This document shows, in pieces, positions 10,616-18,601 of a DNA stretch of 64,000 nt. Source of the DNA: Bradyrhizobium sp. CCBAU 51627 (lineage in GTDB: Bacteria > Pseudomonadota > Alphaproteobacteria > Rhizobiales > Xanthobacteraceae). Under the pieces are notes generated by a model. The model was not told the DNA's origin. It worked only from the letters and a program-made list of their open reading frames with translations, and did not search any database. The stretch spans positions 62,001 through 126,000 of the forward strand of contig NZ_LBJG01000085.1 of NCBI RefSeq assembly GCF_028128765.1. Direction: 5' to 3'. Each line of letters opens with the position of its first letter. Position 1 is the first letter of the stretch. Position numbers and translations under genes: made by a program.

Positions 10616-12130
10616 GTGACAGTTGTCCTTCCCACGCCAGCCCAGCTTCGCAGCGTCGCCGAGCAGTGCGGCCTTTCGCTGACCGACGACGACGTCGCCT
10701 CGTTCCGCGGCCTGATGCAGGGCTCGATCGAGGCCTACAATCTCGTGGCCACGATGCCGGACGAGGTGCCGGAGGTGAAATATCCGCGCACGCCGGGCCA
10801 TCGGCCGTCGCCGGAGGCGAACCCGCGCAACGCCTGGTACCGCAAGTCCACGGTGAAGGGCGCCGCCAACGGCAAGCTCAAGGGCAAGACCGTCGCGCTC
10901 AAGGACAACATCATGCTGGCCGGCGTGCCCATGACCAACGGCTCGTCGACGCTGGAAGGCTATGTGCCCGATTTCGACGCCACCATCGTCACGCGTATGC
11001 TGGACGCCGGCGCCGAGATCGTCGGCAAAACCCATTGCGAGCACTTCTGCCTGTCCGGCGGCAGCCACACCGGTTCCTATGGGCCGGTACACAATCCGCA
11101 CAAGATGGGCTACTCGGCCGGCGGCTCCTCCTCAGGCTCGGGCGTCGTGGTCGCGCTCGGCGAGGTCGACATGGCGATCGGCGGCGACCAGGGCGGCTCG
11201 ATCCGCATGCCGTCATCGTTCTGCGGCATCTATGGCATGAAGCCGACCTGGGGCCTCGTGCCCTATACCGGCATCATGCCGATCGAGATCTACGTCGATC
11301 ATACCGGCCCGATGACGGCGACGGTCGCCGACAACGCGCTGCTGCTCGAAGTGCTCGCCGGCGATGACGGCTACGATCCGCGCATCAAGGCCCCGAAGGT
11401 CGAGGAATACACCAAGGCGCTCGGCCAGGGCGTCAAGGGCATGAAGATCGGCATCCTCAAGGAAGGCTTTGAGCAGGCGGGCGCAGAGGCTGCGGTGAAC
11501 GAAAGCGTGCGCGAAGCGGCGAAGCGGTTCAAGGATCTCGGCGCCAGCGTCGAGACGGTGTCGGTCCCGATGCATCTCCTGGGCGGCGCGATCTGGACCC
11601 CGATCGGCACCGAAGGCCTGACCCAGACCATGATGTTCGGCGACGGTTACGGCCTTTCCCGCGGCGATCTCTATTCGACCTCGCTGATGGATTTTCACCG
11701 CGGCTGGCGCCGGCAGGCCGATTCGCTGTCCGAGACCACGAAATTGTTCATGATGCTCGGCACCTACATCAATAACAATTTCGGTCCGCGCTTCTACGGC
11801 AAGGCGCTGAACATCTCGCGGCGGCTCACCGCCGCCTACGACAAGGCGTTCGGGGATTACGACCTGCTCTTGCTGCCGACGACGCCGATGAAGGCGACGA
11901 AGCTGCCGGAGCCGACCGCCAGCCGCGAGGAGTATGTCGCACGCGCGCTCGAGATGATCTCCAACACTGCGCCGTTCGACATCACCCATCATCCCGCGAT
12001 GTCGCTGCCCTGCGGCATGGTCGATGGCTTGCCGGTCGGACTGATGCTGGTCGGTCGCATGTTCGAGGAATCCACCATCTACCGCGCCGCGCATGCGTTC
12101 GAGCAGATCGGCGACTGGAAGAAGATGTGA
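10616..12130 (+). CDS. Amidase of the amidase-signature family (R312 enantioselective type)
   Basis: A 504-residue amidase-signature hydrolase that releases ammonia from amides. The catalytic triad is visible: Lys in VALKDNIM (about 96), the cis-Ser in AGGSSSGSG (about 172) and the nucleophile Ser in GGDQGGSIRMP (about 195). The stretch AIGGDQGGSIRMP followed by GLVPYTGIMPIE matches the Rhodococcus/Brevibacterium R312 nitrile-pathway amidases better than GatA. The GTG at 10616 is chosen because AGGAGAG lies 5-8 nt upstream and the resulting length fits. It lies between the AmiC-like sensor and a solute importer, so it probably acts on an imported small amide. No nitrile hydratase gene is present here. 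Confidence 0.9.
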   Translation: MTVVLPTPAQLRSVAEQCGLSLTDDDVASFRGLMQGSIEAYNLVATMPDEVPEVKYPRTPGHRPSPEANPRNAWYRKSTVKGAANGKLKGKTVALKDNIMLAGVPMTNGSSTLEGYVPDFDATIVTRMLDAGAEIVGKTHCEHFCLSGGSHTGSYGPVHNPHKMGYSAGGSSSGSGVVVALGEVDMAIGGDQGGSIRMPSSFCGIYGMKPTWGLVPYTGIMPIEIYVDHTGPMTATVADNALLLEVLAGDDGYDPRIKAPKVEEYTKALGQGVKGMKIGILKEGFEQAGAEAAVNESVREAAKRFKDLGASVETVSVPMHLLGGAIWTPIGTEGLTQTMMFGDGYGLSRGDLYSTSLMDFHRGWRRQADSLSETTKLFMMLGTYINNNFGPRFYGKALNISRRLTAAYDKAFGDYDLLLLPTTPMKATKLPEPTASREEYVARALEMISNTAPFDITHHPAMSLPCGMVDGLPVGLMLVGRMFEESTIYRAAHAFEQIGDWKKM

Positions 12131-12152
12131 GCCGGTGAAGGCGGGCTGGGCT

Positions 12153-12214
12153 GCAGAGCGTTTTCGAGCGAAGTGGATACCGGTTCGCGTCAAGAAAATG
12201 CGTCGAGACAAGAA
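12153..12214. repeat. Short conserved dispersed element
   Basis: The stretch beginning GCAGAGCGTTTTCGAGCG and ending near CGTCGAGACAAGAA resembles an approximately 60-bp element that I recall as scattered in intergenic regions of rhizobial genomes (not verified). GCGTTTTC and GAAAATGC form an imperfect stem. It sits between the amidase gene and the permease gene, immediately before the permease start. Confidence 0.45.
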
Positions 12215-12222
12215 TCCAACGT

Positions 12223-13080
12223 ATGGCTAACGCATTCGTCGCAGCGTTCGAGATCCTGAGTTTTGGCGCGATCATCGTCCTGATCGTGCTGGGGCTCGGG
12301 ATCATCGCCAGCATGATGGGCATCTTCAACTTCGCGCAGGGCGAGTTCGTCCTGCTCGGGGCCTATATCACCTATCTCGCCTACGCCAAGGGCCTACCGA
12401 TCTGGACCGGCATGGTCGCCGCACCCTTCCTGGTCGGTGCGCTCGGCTTCGTGCTGGAGGCGCTGATCATCAGGCGCTTCTACGCCGCGCCGATCGTGGC
12501 CATGCTCGGCACCTACGCGCTCGGCCTGATCATCCGCGAATCGGTGCGCGGACTGATCGGCGGCTTCTATCTCACCGTGCCCGAGCCGATCGGCGGCTCG
12601 ATCGATATCGGCACCATGCACATCTCGGCGTGGCGCTTCACCATCATCGTCGTCACGCTGCTGGTGATGGCGGGTTGCTATCTCCTGCTCTCCCGTACGA
12701 GCTTTGGCCTCCGCATGCGCGCCACGCTGGAAAATCCGTCGCTGGCGCGGGCCTCAGGCATCTCCACGCCACTGATGTACGGCGCCACCTTTGCGTTCGG
12801 CTCCGCGCTCGCCGGCCTTGCCGGCGCGCTGATCGTGCCGGTGTTCAGCCTCTATGCCGATCTCGGCATCCGCTTCCTGATCCAGGGCTTTGTCGCGGTC
12901 ATGGTCGGTGGCGTCGGCTCCTTCATCGGTCCCGTCGCCGGCGCCGGCGTGATCGGCACGCTCAGCGCCGCGCTGCCCTGGGTGATGGCACCCGTGGTCG
13001 CCGATGTGCTCGTTTTCGTTCTTGCCATTGCCTTCATCAAATTCCGGCCGCAGGGCCTCATCGCTGGAAAAGGGGTTTAG
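12223..13080 (+). CDS. ABC transporter permease, LivH/UrtB type
   Basis: A 285-residue inner-membrane permease of the branched-chain amino acid/urea/amide importer family. About eight hydrophobic segments are visible. The LivH-type signature runs from MMGIFNFAQGEFVLLGAY near residue 30 to the conserved GGVGSFIGPVAGAGVIG loop near residue 225, which contacts the ATPase. It opens the transporter part of the amide cluster and is followed 4 bp later by the binding-protein gene. The ligand is inferred from the neighbouring amidase, not from the sequence. Confidence 0.9.
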   Translation: MANAFVAAFEILSFGAIIVLIVLGLGIIASMMGIFNFAQGEFVLLGAYITYLAYAKGLPIWTGMVAAPFLVGALGFVLEALIIRRFYAAPIVAMLGTYALGLIIRESVRGLIGGFYLTVPEPIGGSIDIGTMHISAWRFTIIVVTLLVMAGCYLLLSRTSFGLRMRATLENPSLARASGISTPLMYGATFAFGSALAGLAGALIVPVFSLYADLGIRFLIQGFVAVMVGGVGSFIGPVAGAGVIGTLSAALPWVMAPVVADVLVFVLAIAFIKFRPQGLIAGKGV

Positions 13081-13084
13081 TCAT

Positions 13085-14299
13085 ATGTTCGATCGTCAGC
13101 TCTCGCGCCGCCGCTTCCTGTCCAATTTCGCGTTCGCGTCCGGCGCGGTCGCGACCGGGGTCGGCAGCTGGGTGATCCCTGCGCCCTGGGCCAACGCCGC
13201 CGAAGGCCCGATCAAGGTCGGCATCGCGACCGACCTCACCGGCCCGATCGCCTATGCCGGCAATGCCGACGCCAATGTCGCCAAGATGGTGATCAAGGAG
13301 ATCAACGCGTCAGGCGGCCTGCTCGGCCGTCCGCTCGAGCTCTACATCGAGGACACCGCCTCGAACGAATCGGTCGCGGTCGGCAACGTGCGCAAGCTGA
13401 TCCAGCGCGACAAGGTCGACATGGTGTTAGGGGGCATCACCTCGTCGATGCGCAATGCGATCAAGGACCCGATCGTGACGCGCGGCAAGACGCTCTACAT
13501 CTATCCGCAGCTGTATGAAGGCAAGGAGTGCACGCCTTATCTGTTCTGCACCGGGCCGACGCCGGCGCAGCAATGCGACGAGTTCATCCCCTGGCTGATC
13601 AAGAACGGCGGCAAGAAGTTCGCGCTGCCCAGCGCCAACTATGTCTGGCCGCATACGCTCAATGTCTATGCCCGCAAAGTAATCGAAGCCAATGGCGGCG
13701 AGGTGGTGTTCGAGGAATACTATCCGCTCGACCAGATCGACTTTTCCGCGACCGTCAACCGCATCATCTCCAACAAGATCGACGTCGTCTTCAACACCGT
13801 CATCCCTCCCGGTGTCGGTCCGTTCTTCAAGCAGCTTTATGAAGCGGGCTTCCTCAAGAATGGCGGGCGTCTCGCCTGTGTCTACTATGACGAGAACACC
13901 CTCAACATCAATCAGGCGAATGAAATCGAGGGCCTTGCCAGCTGCCTCGACTATTTCAAGGTCCTCGCCAAGGAGAACCCGTTCGACGCAAAAATCCAGG
14001 CGGCCTACGAGAAGGATTTTCCGGGCAACTTCCTGTTCGCCGCTGGCAGTGCCGCGACCGGCACCTATCGCGGCCTCAAGCTGTGGGAAGCCGCCGTCAA
14101 GGAAGCCGGCAAGATCGATCGCGAATCGGTCGCCGCCGCGCTCGACCATGCCAAGATCGCCGAAGGCCCCGGGGGACCTGCCGAGATGGTGCCAGGCAAA
14201 CGGCACTGCAAGATGAAGATGTACACCGCCGTCGCCAAGGGTGGGAATTACGAGATCGTCGCGCGCAGCGAAGGTCTGGTCGATCCCAAGGAATGTTGA
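13085..14299 (+). CDS. Tat-exported substrate-binding protein (urea/amide type)
   Basis: A 404-residue binding protein of the UrtA/FmdD class. The N-terminus carries a twin-arginine motif (SRRRFLSN, residues 7-14), then a hydrophobic stretch and a cut site near WANAAEGP. The mature part reads IKVGIATDLTGPIAYAGNAD, EINASGGLLGRPLELYIEDT and YIYPQLYEGKECTPY. The last resembles the amide-binding loop in AmiC and FmdD. Unlike the similar protein encoded at 9244, this one is clearly exported and is the likely receptor of the importer. The ATG at 13085 is chosen because it places the Tat motif correctly. Confidence 0.9.
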   Translation: MFDRQLSRRRFLSNFAFASGAVATGVGSWVIPAPWANAAEGPIKVGIATDLTGPIAYAGNADANVAKMVIKEINASGGLLGRPLELYIEDTASNESVAVGNVRKLIQRDKVDMVLGGITSSMRNAIKDPIVTRGKTLYIYPQLYEGKECTPYLFCTGPTPAQQCDEFIPWLIKNGGKKFALPSANYVWPHTLNVYARKVIEANGGEVVFEEYYPLDQIDFSATVNRIISNKIDVVFNTVIPPGVGPFFKQLYEAGFLKNGGRLACVYYDENTLNINQANEIEGLASCLDYFKVLAKENPFDAKIQAAYEKDFPGNFLFAAGSAATGTYRGLKLWEAAVKEAGKIDRESVAAALDHAKIAEGPGGPAEMVPGKRHCKMKMYTAVAKGGNYEIVARSEGLVDPKEC

Positions 14300-14310
14300 G
14301 GCGGCCGTTC

Positions 14311-14339
14311 TTCACCTCTCCCCGCCGGGGAGAGGTGAA
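14311..14339 (+). terminator. Strong hairpin after the binding-protein gene
   Basis: TTCACCTCTCCCC and GGGGAGAGGTGAA form a perfect 13-bp stem with a 3-nt loop, 11 bp after the stop. There is no T-run. It may protect the upstream message from decay and so raise the level of the binding protein relative to the permease that follows. Confidence 0.6.
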
Positions 14340-14388
14340 ATTCCAGCTGGTACCAGGTGAACCCAATTCAGGGATGTTTTAACTTGAA

Positions 14389-15483
14389 ATGCCGAAGTCG
14401 ATGGGTGCAGTGAAACAGGTGATCCCCGCCGAGATCGACGGGGAGACCGACCTCGCAATGGATAGCCACGGAACGGCAGGGAAGGCCGCATCGGTGCGAA
14501 AAGTCCTGCCGATGGTGGAGGGCGTGGTGCTGGTCGCCGCGCTGGTCGCGCCGCTGGCGCTGCAGGACTACCTCACGGTGTTCGCAACGCGCGTGATCAT
14601 TCTCGCGCTGTTCGCGCTGTCGTTCGACCTGGTCTGGGGCTATGCCGGCATCATGAGCTTTGGTCAGGCCCTGTTCTTTGGCTCGGCCGGCTATGGCGTC
14701 GCGCTGCTCGCCCGGGACTTCGATATCACCAACGTCTTTCTGGTGCTGCCCGCGGGCACGCTGATCGGCCTGATCTTCGCGCTGCTGCTCGGCGGCTTCC
14801 TGCTGCTGGGCCGGCATCCCTCCAGCGTGATCTTCGTCTCGCTGGGCACGTTGACCGGCTCGTACGCTGCCGACCGGCTCGCGCGCGGCTGGTACTATCT
14901 CGGCGGCCAGAACGGCATTCCGTCGATCGCGCCGATGACATCAGGTGGTTATGAATTTTCGGAAGGGCCGGCGTTCTACTATCTCGTGCTTGGCATCCTC
15001 GTCGTTGTCTACCTGCTCTGCCGCTTCCTGGTGCGTTCGCAGTTCGGCCTCGCCCTCGCCGGCCTGCGTGAGAACGAGCAACGCATCGCCTTTTTCGGCT
15101 ACAAGGCGCAGCATCTGAAAGCGATCATCTTCGCGATCGGCGGCGCTATCGCAGGTCTCGCCGGCAGCCTCTATGCCTTCCACGAAGGGTTTGTCTGGCC
15201 AAACATGGTCGGCGTGGTGGTCTCGACCCAGGTGGTGCTCTACGTGCTGTTCGGCGGCTCCGGCACCCTGATCGGTGCCGTCATCGGCACCGTCATCGTC
15301 GAGGGCGTCAGCTTCTGGCTCTCGGATAATTATCGCGACGTCTGGCCGATCATTTTGGGCCTGTTGCTGCTGCTGGTGATCCTGTTCCGGCCGCTCGGTC
15401 TGATCAGTTTTGTGCTGGGCGAGCGCGAGCGGGTCGGCAGCTTTGGTGCCAGCATCAAGGGGAAGCAAAATGGCGCTCCTTGA
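14389..15483 (+). CDS. ABC transporter permease, LivM/UrtC type
   Basis: A 364-residue second permease of the importer. A polar N-terminal region of about 40 residues is followed by roughly nine membrane segments. The typical LivM features are FALSFDLVWGYAGIMSFGQA near residue 75 and the ATPase-contacting loop GGSGTLIGAVIGTVIVEG near residue 290. Starts at 14389, 14401 and 14458 (MDSHGTAG) are all possible; none has a strong ribosome site. It overlaps the next ATPase gene by 14 bp. Confidence 0.9.
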   Translation: MPKSMGAVKQVIPAEIDGETDLAMDSHGTAGKAASVRKVLPMVEGVVLVAALVAPLALQDYLTVFATRVIILALFALSFDLVWGYAGIMSFGQALFFGSAGYGVALLARDFDITNVFLVLPAGTLIGLIFALLLGGFLLLGRHPSSVIFVSLGTLTGSYAADRLARGWYYLGGQNGIPSIAPMTSGGYEFSEGPAFYYLVLGILVVVYLLCRFLVRSQFGLALAGLRENEQRIAFFGYKAQHLKAIIFAIGGAIAGLAGSLYAFHEGFVWPNMVGVVVSTQVVLYVLFGGSGTLIGAVIGTVIVEGVSFWLSDNYRDVWPIILGLLLLLVILFRPLGLISFVLGERERVGSFGASIKGKQNGAP

Positions 15484-16204
15484 GGCCGCAGGCGTCTCGA
15501 AGATCTTCGGCAAGCTCACCGCGCTTGATGAAGCCGCGCTCACCGTCGGCGAAAACGAGTTTCACGGCCTGATCGGCCCGAACGGTTCCGGCAAGAGCAC
15601 GCTGATGAAGTGCATCGCCGGCGCCGAAGTCCCTACGCAAGGCAAGGTAAGCTTCGTCAACACCGACATCACCGCCTTCACGCCGACCGAGCGGGCGCGC
15701 GCCGGCATGAGCCTGAAATTCCAGATCACCTCGGTGCTGCCGTCGCTGACGCTGTACGACAACATCCTGCTCGCACTGCAGGCGCAGTCCTCGCTGTTCG
15801 ATCTCGTGTTCTCGCGCACGCGCGCCGCGCTGCACGATCAGGTCATGACCATGCTGACGCAATTCCGGCTCGCCGACCGCGCTTTCGAAGCGGCAGCCGC
15901 GCTCTCGCACGGCCAGCAGCAATGGCTGGAGATCGCGATGGCGCTCGCGGGCAAGCCGAAACTGCTGCTGCTCGACGAGCCGACCGGCGGCATGAGCCTG
16001 GAGGAGCGCCGCGTCACCGGCGAACTGCTGCAGCCGATCAAGAAGCACTGCTCGCTCGTCATCGTCGAGCACGACCTCGATTTCATCCGCGACATCTGTG
16101 ACCGGTTGACCGTGCTCGACCAGGGCAAGGTGCTGGCCTCTGGCACCGTGTCCGAGATCCAGTCCAATCCGTCCGTCCAGGAGATCTATTTGCGCCGTGC
16201 CTGA
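15470..16204 (+). CDS. ABC transporter ATPase, LivG/UrtD type
   Basis: A 244-residue ATP-binding subunit. Walker A is GPNGSGKST near residue 37 and Walker B is LLLLDEPTGGMS near residue 165. The signature loop is the unusual SHGQQQWLEIAMAL, a variant typical of UrtD. The ATG at 15470 is preceded by AGGGGAAG with good spacing. It overlaps the LivM-type gene before it and the second ATPase gene after it, so the whole importer is one operon. Confidence 0.93.
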   Translation: MALLEAAGVSKIFGKLTALDEAALTVGENEFHGLIGPNGSGKSTLMKCIAGAEVPTQGKVSFVNTDITAFTPTERARAGMSLKFQITSVLPSLTLYDNILLALQAQSSLFDLVFSRTRAALHDQVMTMLTQFRLADRAFEAAAALSHGQQQWLEIAMALAGKPKLLLLDEPTGGMSLEERRVTGELLQPIKKHCSLVIVEHDLDFIRDICDRLTVLDQGKVLASGTVSEIQSNPSVQEIYLRRA

Positions 16205-16892
16205 ATTCCTGGACATCAAGCATCTCGACGCCGGCTATGGCCGCAGCCAGGTCCTGTTCGACGTCACCCTCGGCATTCCCTGGCGCGGCGGCGTTGCCGT
16301 GCTCGGGCGCAATGGCGCCGGCAAGACCACGCTGATGAAGACCATCGTCGGTGAACTGCCGGCGTGGAAGGGCGAGGTCGGCTTCGACGGCCGCGACATC
16401 AGCCGCCGCCGGCCCGAGGAGCGTGTCCGCGCGGGCATCGGCTACGTGCCGCAGGAGCACTCGGTGTTCGCGCGCCTGTCGGTGCGCGACAATCTCGCGG
16501 TCGGCTCGCTCTTCAGCAAGGATGCCAATGCGGTCGACCGTGTGCTCAGCATCTTCCCGAAGCTCGGCCAGCGCCTCGACCAGCCCGCCGGCACGCTGTC
16601 CGGCGGCGAGCGCAAGATGCTCGCCATCGGCCGTGCCATGTTGGGGGATCCAAAACTGCTGCTGCTCGACGAGCCGACCGAAGGCGTCTGGATCGGCGTG
16701 ATCGAGGAGATCACCGAGCGCCTGATCGAGCTCGCGAAGAGCATTGCCGTCATCATCGTCGAGCAACACCTGGACCTGGCGCTCCGCGTTGCCGACTACG
16801 CCTATGTGCTGGATCGCGGCCGCGTCGCGCTGCAGGGCGCGGCGAGCGAGGTGAAGGGCAATCCCGAGCTGATGCGGTACCTGGCGCCGTAG
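16197..16892 (+). CDS. ABC transporter ATPase, LivF/UrtE type
   Basis: A 231-residue second ATPase, starting at a GTG inside the end of the previous gene (8-bp overlap). Walker A is GRNGAGKTT near residue 38, the signature is LSGGERKMLAIGRAM and Walker B is LLLLDEPTEGVW. The run DEPTEGVWIGVIEEI resembles UrtE of urea/amide importers more than LivF. It completes a standard set of one receptor, two permeases and two ATPases. It is the last gene of the cluster. Confidence 0.93.
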   Translation: MPEFLDIKHLDAGYGRSQVLFDVTLGIPWRGGVAVLGRNGAGKTTLMKTIVGELPAWKGEVGFDGRDISRRRPEERVRAGIGYVPQEHSVFARLSVRDNLAVGSLFSKDANAVDRVLSIFPKLGQRLDQPAGTLSGGERKMLAIGRAMLGDPKLLLLDEPTEGVWIGVIEEITERLIELAKSIAVIIVEQHLDLALRVADYAYVLDRGRVALQGAASEVKGNPELMRYLAP

Positions 16893-17641
16893 GGGGTGGC
16901 CGCGTCTTCCCGATTCGATTGTCAAACAGCCATGACATCGCGATCCCGCGACGCTGTGCGCCCGGATTTTGTTCCGCTTTCGCGCCCTTCGAATCGGAAG
17001 GGCGCAGGGAAGGCCGGGTACCGGCTGGTACCCGCGAGCCCCTGTGCATGATGCGTGAGGTAGACGCTCACAGGGGAAACACAGGTACAGCCCGATAACC
17101 GGCCTTCCCTGCGCAGTGGTTGAACGGCTTATGTCGCGCTCTCCTCGGGGAGCGATGCACTATTGCCCCCGTCGCCTTGCAGCTTGCCGATGCGCGTCGT
17201 CCGGTTGGACAAGCGCGAACCACCACAAGACTTGACGTACAGACTTCGGACGTCAGGACCACACGATTTTGCCGTACGCAGGATAGCCCGTCTTCGCCCT
17301 GTGGGGCTTTGGCCGGGCGCAGCGCCGTCGTGCACGCGCCCGCGCATCGCTCACGGGGACTACCCGCCCTGCGACCGCATCTGGCGCCAACGCCGCCCGC
17401 GTCCACCGCAACCCACCCCACGAACCGTGACGATCGCGACCCGCCCCTTCCGGAGGGATGAGATGGCGCGGAGCATAAGGTGTTTCGGGTGTTCGGGTAA
17501 AGAGAAATTTTATTTATCCGAAGGGATTGAACTTGAGAAAATGGGGCGTTTCGCTTTGCTATAGAGCCGCCACGCCAACCTCGCTTCTGCAATATCTTTT
17601 ATCGACTGCCTCTCTCGCCCGGCTCAGAATTCAGGCGAACG
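16893..17641. repeat. Structured noncoding element (about 0.6 kb)
   Basis: No gene with normal codon use is seen here. Hairpins are nested: GCGCCCTTC (16982-16990) with GAAGGGCGC (16997-17005); a long-range perfect 16-bp pair GCGCAGGGAAGGCCGG (17002-17017) with its complement at 17099-17114; inside it GGGTACC/GGTACCC (17016-17033) and CCCCTGTG/CACAGGGG (17039-17076). The pairs 16982-17005 and 17002-17114 share four bases, so they may alternate. The following 350 bp (to about 17490) is GC-rich and punctuated by short repeats. From memory, similar stretches recur in Bradyrhizobium genomes, which is unverified here. Confidence 0.6.
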
Positions 17642-18490
17642 TTATCTCGGCTCTGCGAAATACGTCGTTGGCGTCATGAGGAGTGCACCGTCGAGTGGTG
17701 GAGCTATCTCAAACATCTGCGCCCGATTGTGAAAGTGAAAGACTCGCCGGATTCGATACTTGTCGCTTCGTTCCGCGGCGACATCGACCTCGCGCCTAGT
17801 GAGCCAAAACGCAGTCCGTTCGTGTCCGCATGTCGTCTTGACCTCCAGCAGTCGCTCTTGGCCGTCAGCTTCAAATGAGCGCACGTCATAACCGTAGCCA
17901 TCTCCGTCCAAGTCGGAGACCCAGCGAACGCTACTGGCGAGGTCTTCGCGCCCCGCGCGCCGTAGACGGTCTTGCTCAAAAGTCACGACGAATCTCTCAC
18001 CGGCCTTGCCCAATTGACGATTCCTAGCGTCGCGCTCAGCTGGATCGAACTTGCCGACCAAGCGGCGGACAGCAGGCGTCAACGTCTTGTCGATGTCTTC
18101 GACGGGTGGCGGGGCAACGAATACCCCATCATCACTCATCGTCAGCGGTTGAGTGTCGATATTCGCAGGATAAAGGAAGTCCGGTGTATGGCGGACGTTG
18201 CGCTCGACTGCGGCCACCAAAGCATCTTGATAATGTGCCAGGGGCTTGTAGCCATTAATCCACTGCGCACCGAGCCTATCGAGAACAGCGGAGATATTCT
18301 GAAGCTTACGTTCGATTGACCCTTCCGAGCGATGGACGATTGTCAGCAGTTGGCGTCGATTTTGCGCCTTACTGTAGGCTGCACCCGCTCTCTCAAGCGC
18401 CAACATCTGAAAATAGCTATCGACCACGGCGGAGATCTCAGTCTCCGTCCAAGGCGTTCCAGCGATGCCCTCAGTGCGCTCCCGATCCAA
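17642..18490 (-). CDS. DUF3883 domain protein, putative PD-(D/E)xK nuclease-like
   Basis: A 282-residue protein. The N-terminal half looks like a small helical DNA-associated domain (TETEISAVVDSYFQML, then RSEGSIERKLQNISAVL). The C-terminal half (about 155-270) matches DUF3883, with GKAGERFVVTFEQ, GYDVRSF and LLEVKTT. GYD followed by E-V-K fits the core of a PD-(D/E)xK nuclease fold. DUF3883 is often attached to restriction or helicase modules; here it stands alone. The start is a TTG, supported by AAGGGG 7 nt upstream (18498-18503). Codon use is less GC-biased than in neighbouring genes, and it borders a repeat element, both suggesting acquisition. Confidence 0.75.
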   Translation of the reverse strand: MDRERTEGIAGTPWTETEISAVVDSYFQMLALERAGAAYSKAQNRRQLLTIVHRSEGSIERKLQNISAVLDRLGAQWINGYKPLAHYQDALVAAVERNVRHTPDFLYPANIDTQPLTMSDDGVFVAPPPVEDIDKTLTPAVRRLVGKFDPAERDARNRQLGKAGERFVVTFEQDRLRRAGREDLASSVRWVSDLDGDGYGYDVRSFEADGQERLLEVKTTCGHERTAFWLTRREVDVAAERSDKYRIRRVFHFHNRAQMFEIAPPLDGALLMTPTTYFAEPR

Positions 18491-18601
18491 GTCTTAACCC
18501 CTTGGAGATAGAGAGAGTACCAGGGAGTGCACGAGACGCAATCTAGGTGATGATAATGCCGGAGGAGTCGGCGAGAGGTTTCGTTAGAGACTACCGCCTG
18601 T

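Noticed and set aside
12223..16892. Importer considered as a branched-chain amino acid (Liv) transporter
   Set aside because: The UrtD- and UrtE-like signature variants, the amide-type receptor and the linked amidase point to urea or amides instead, though the ligand is not proven.
17163..17564. Overlapping open frames within the structured repeat
   Set aside because: Frames on both strands are Arg/Pro-rich products of GC-rich repeats, and nothing suggests translation.
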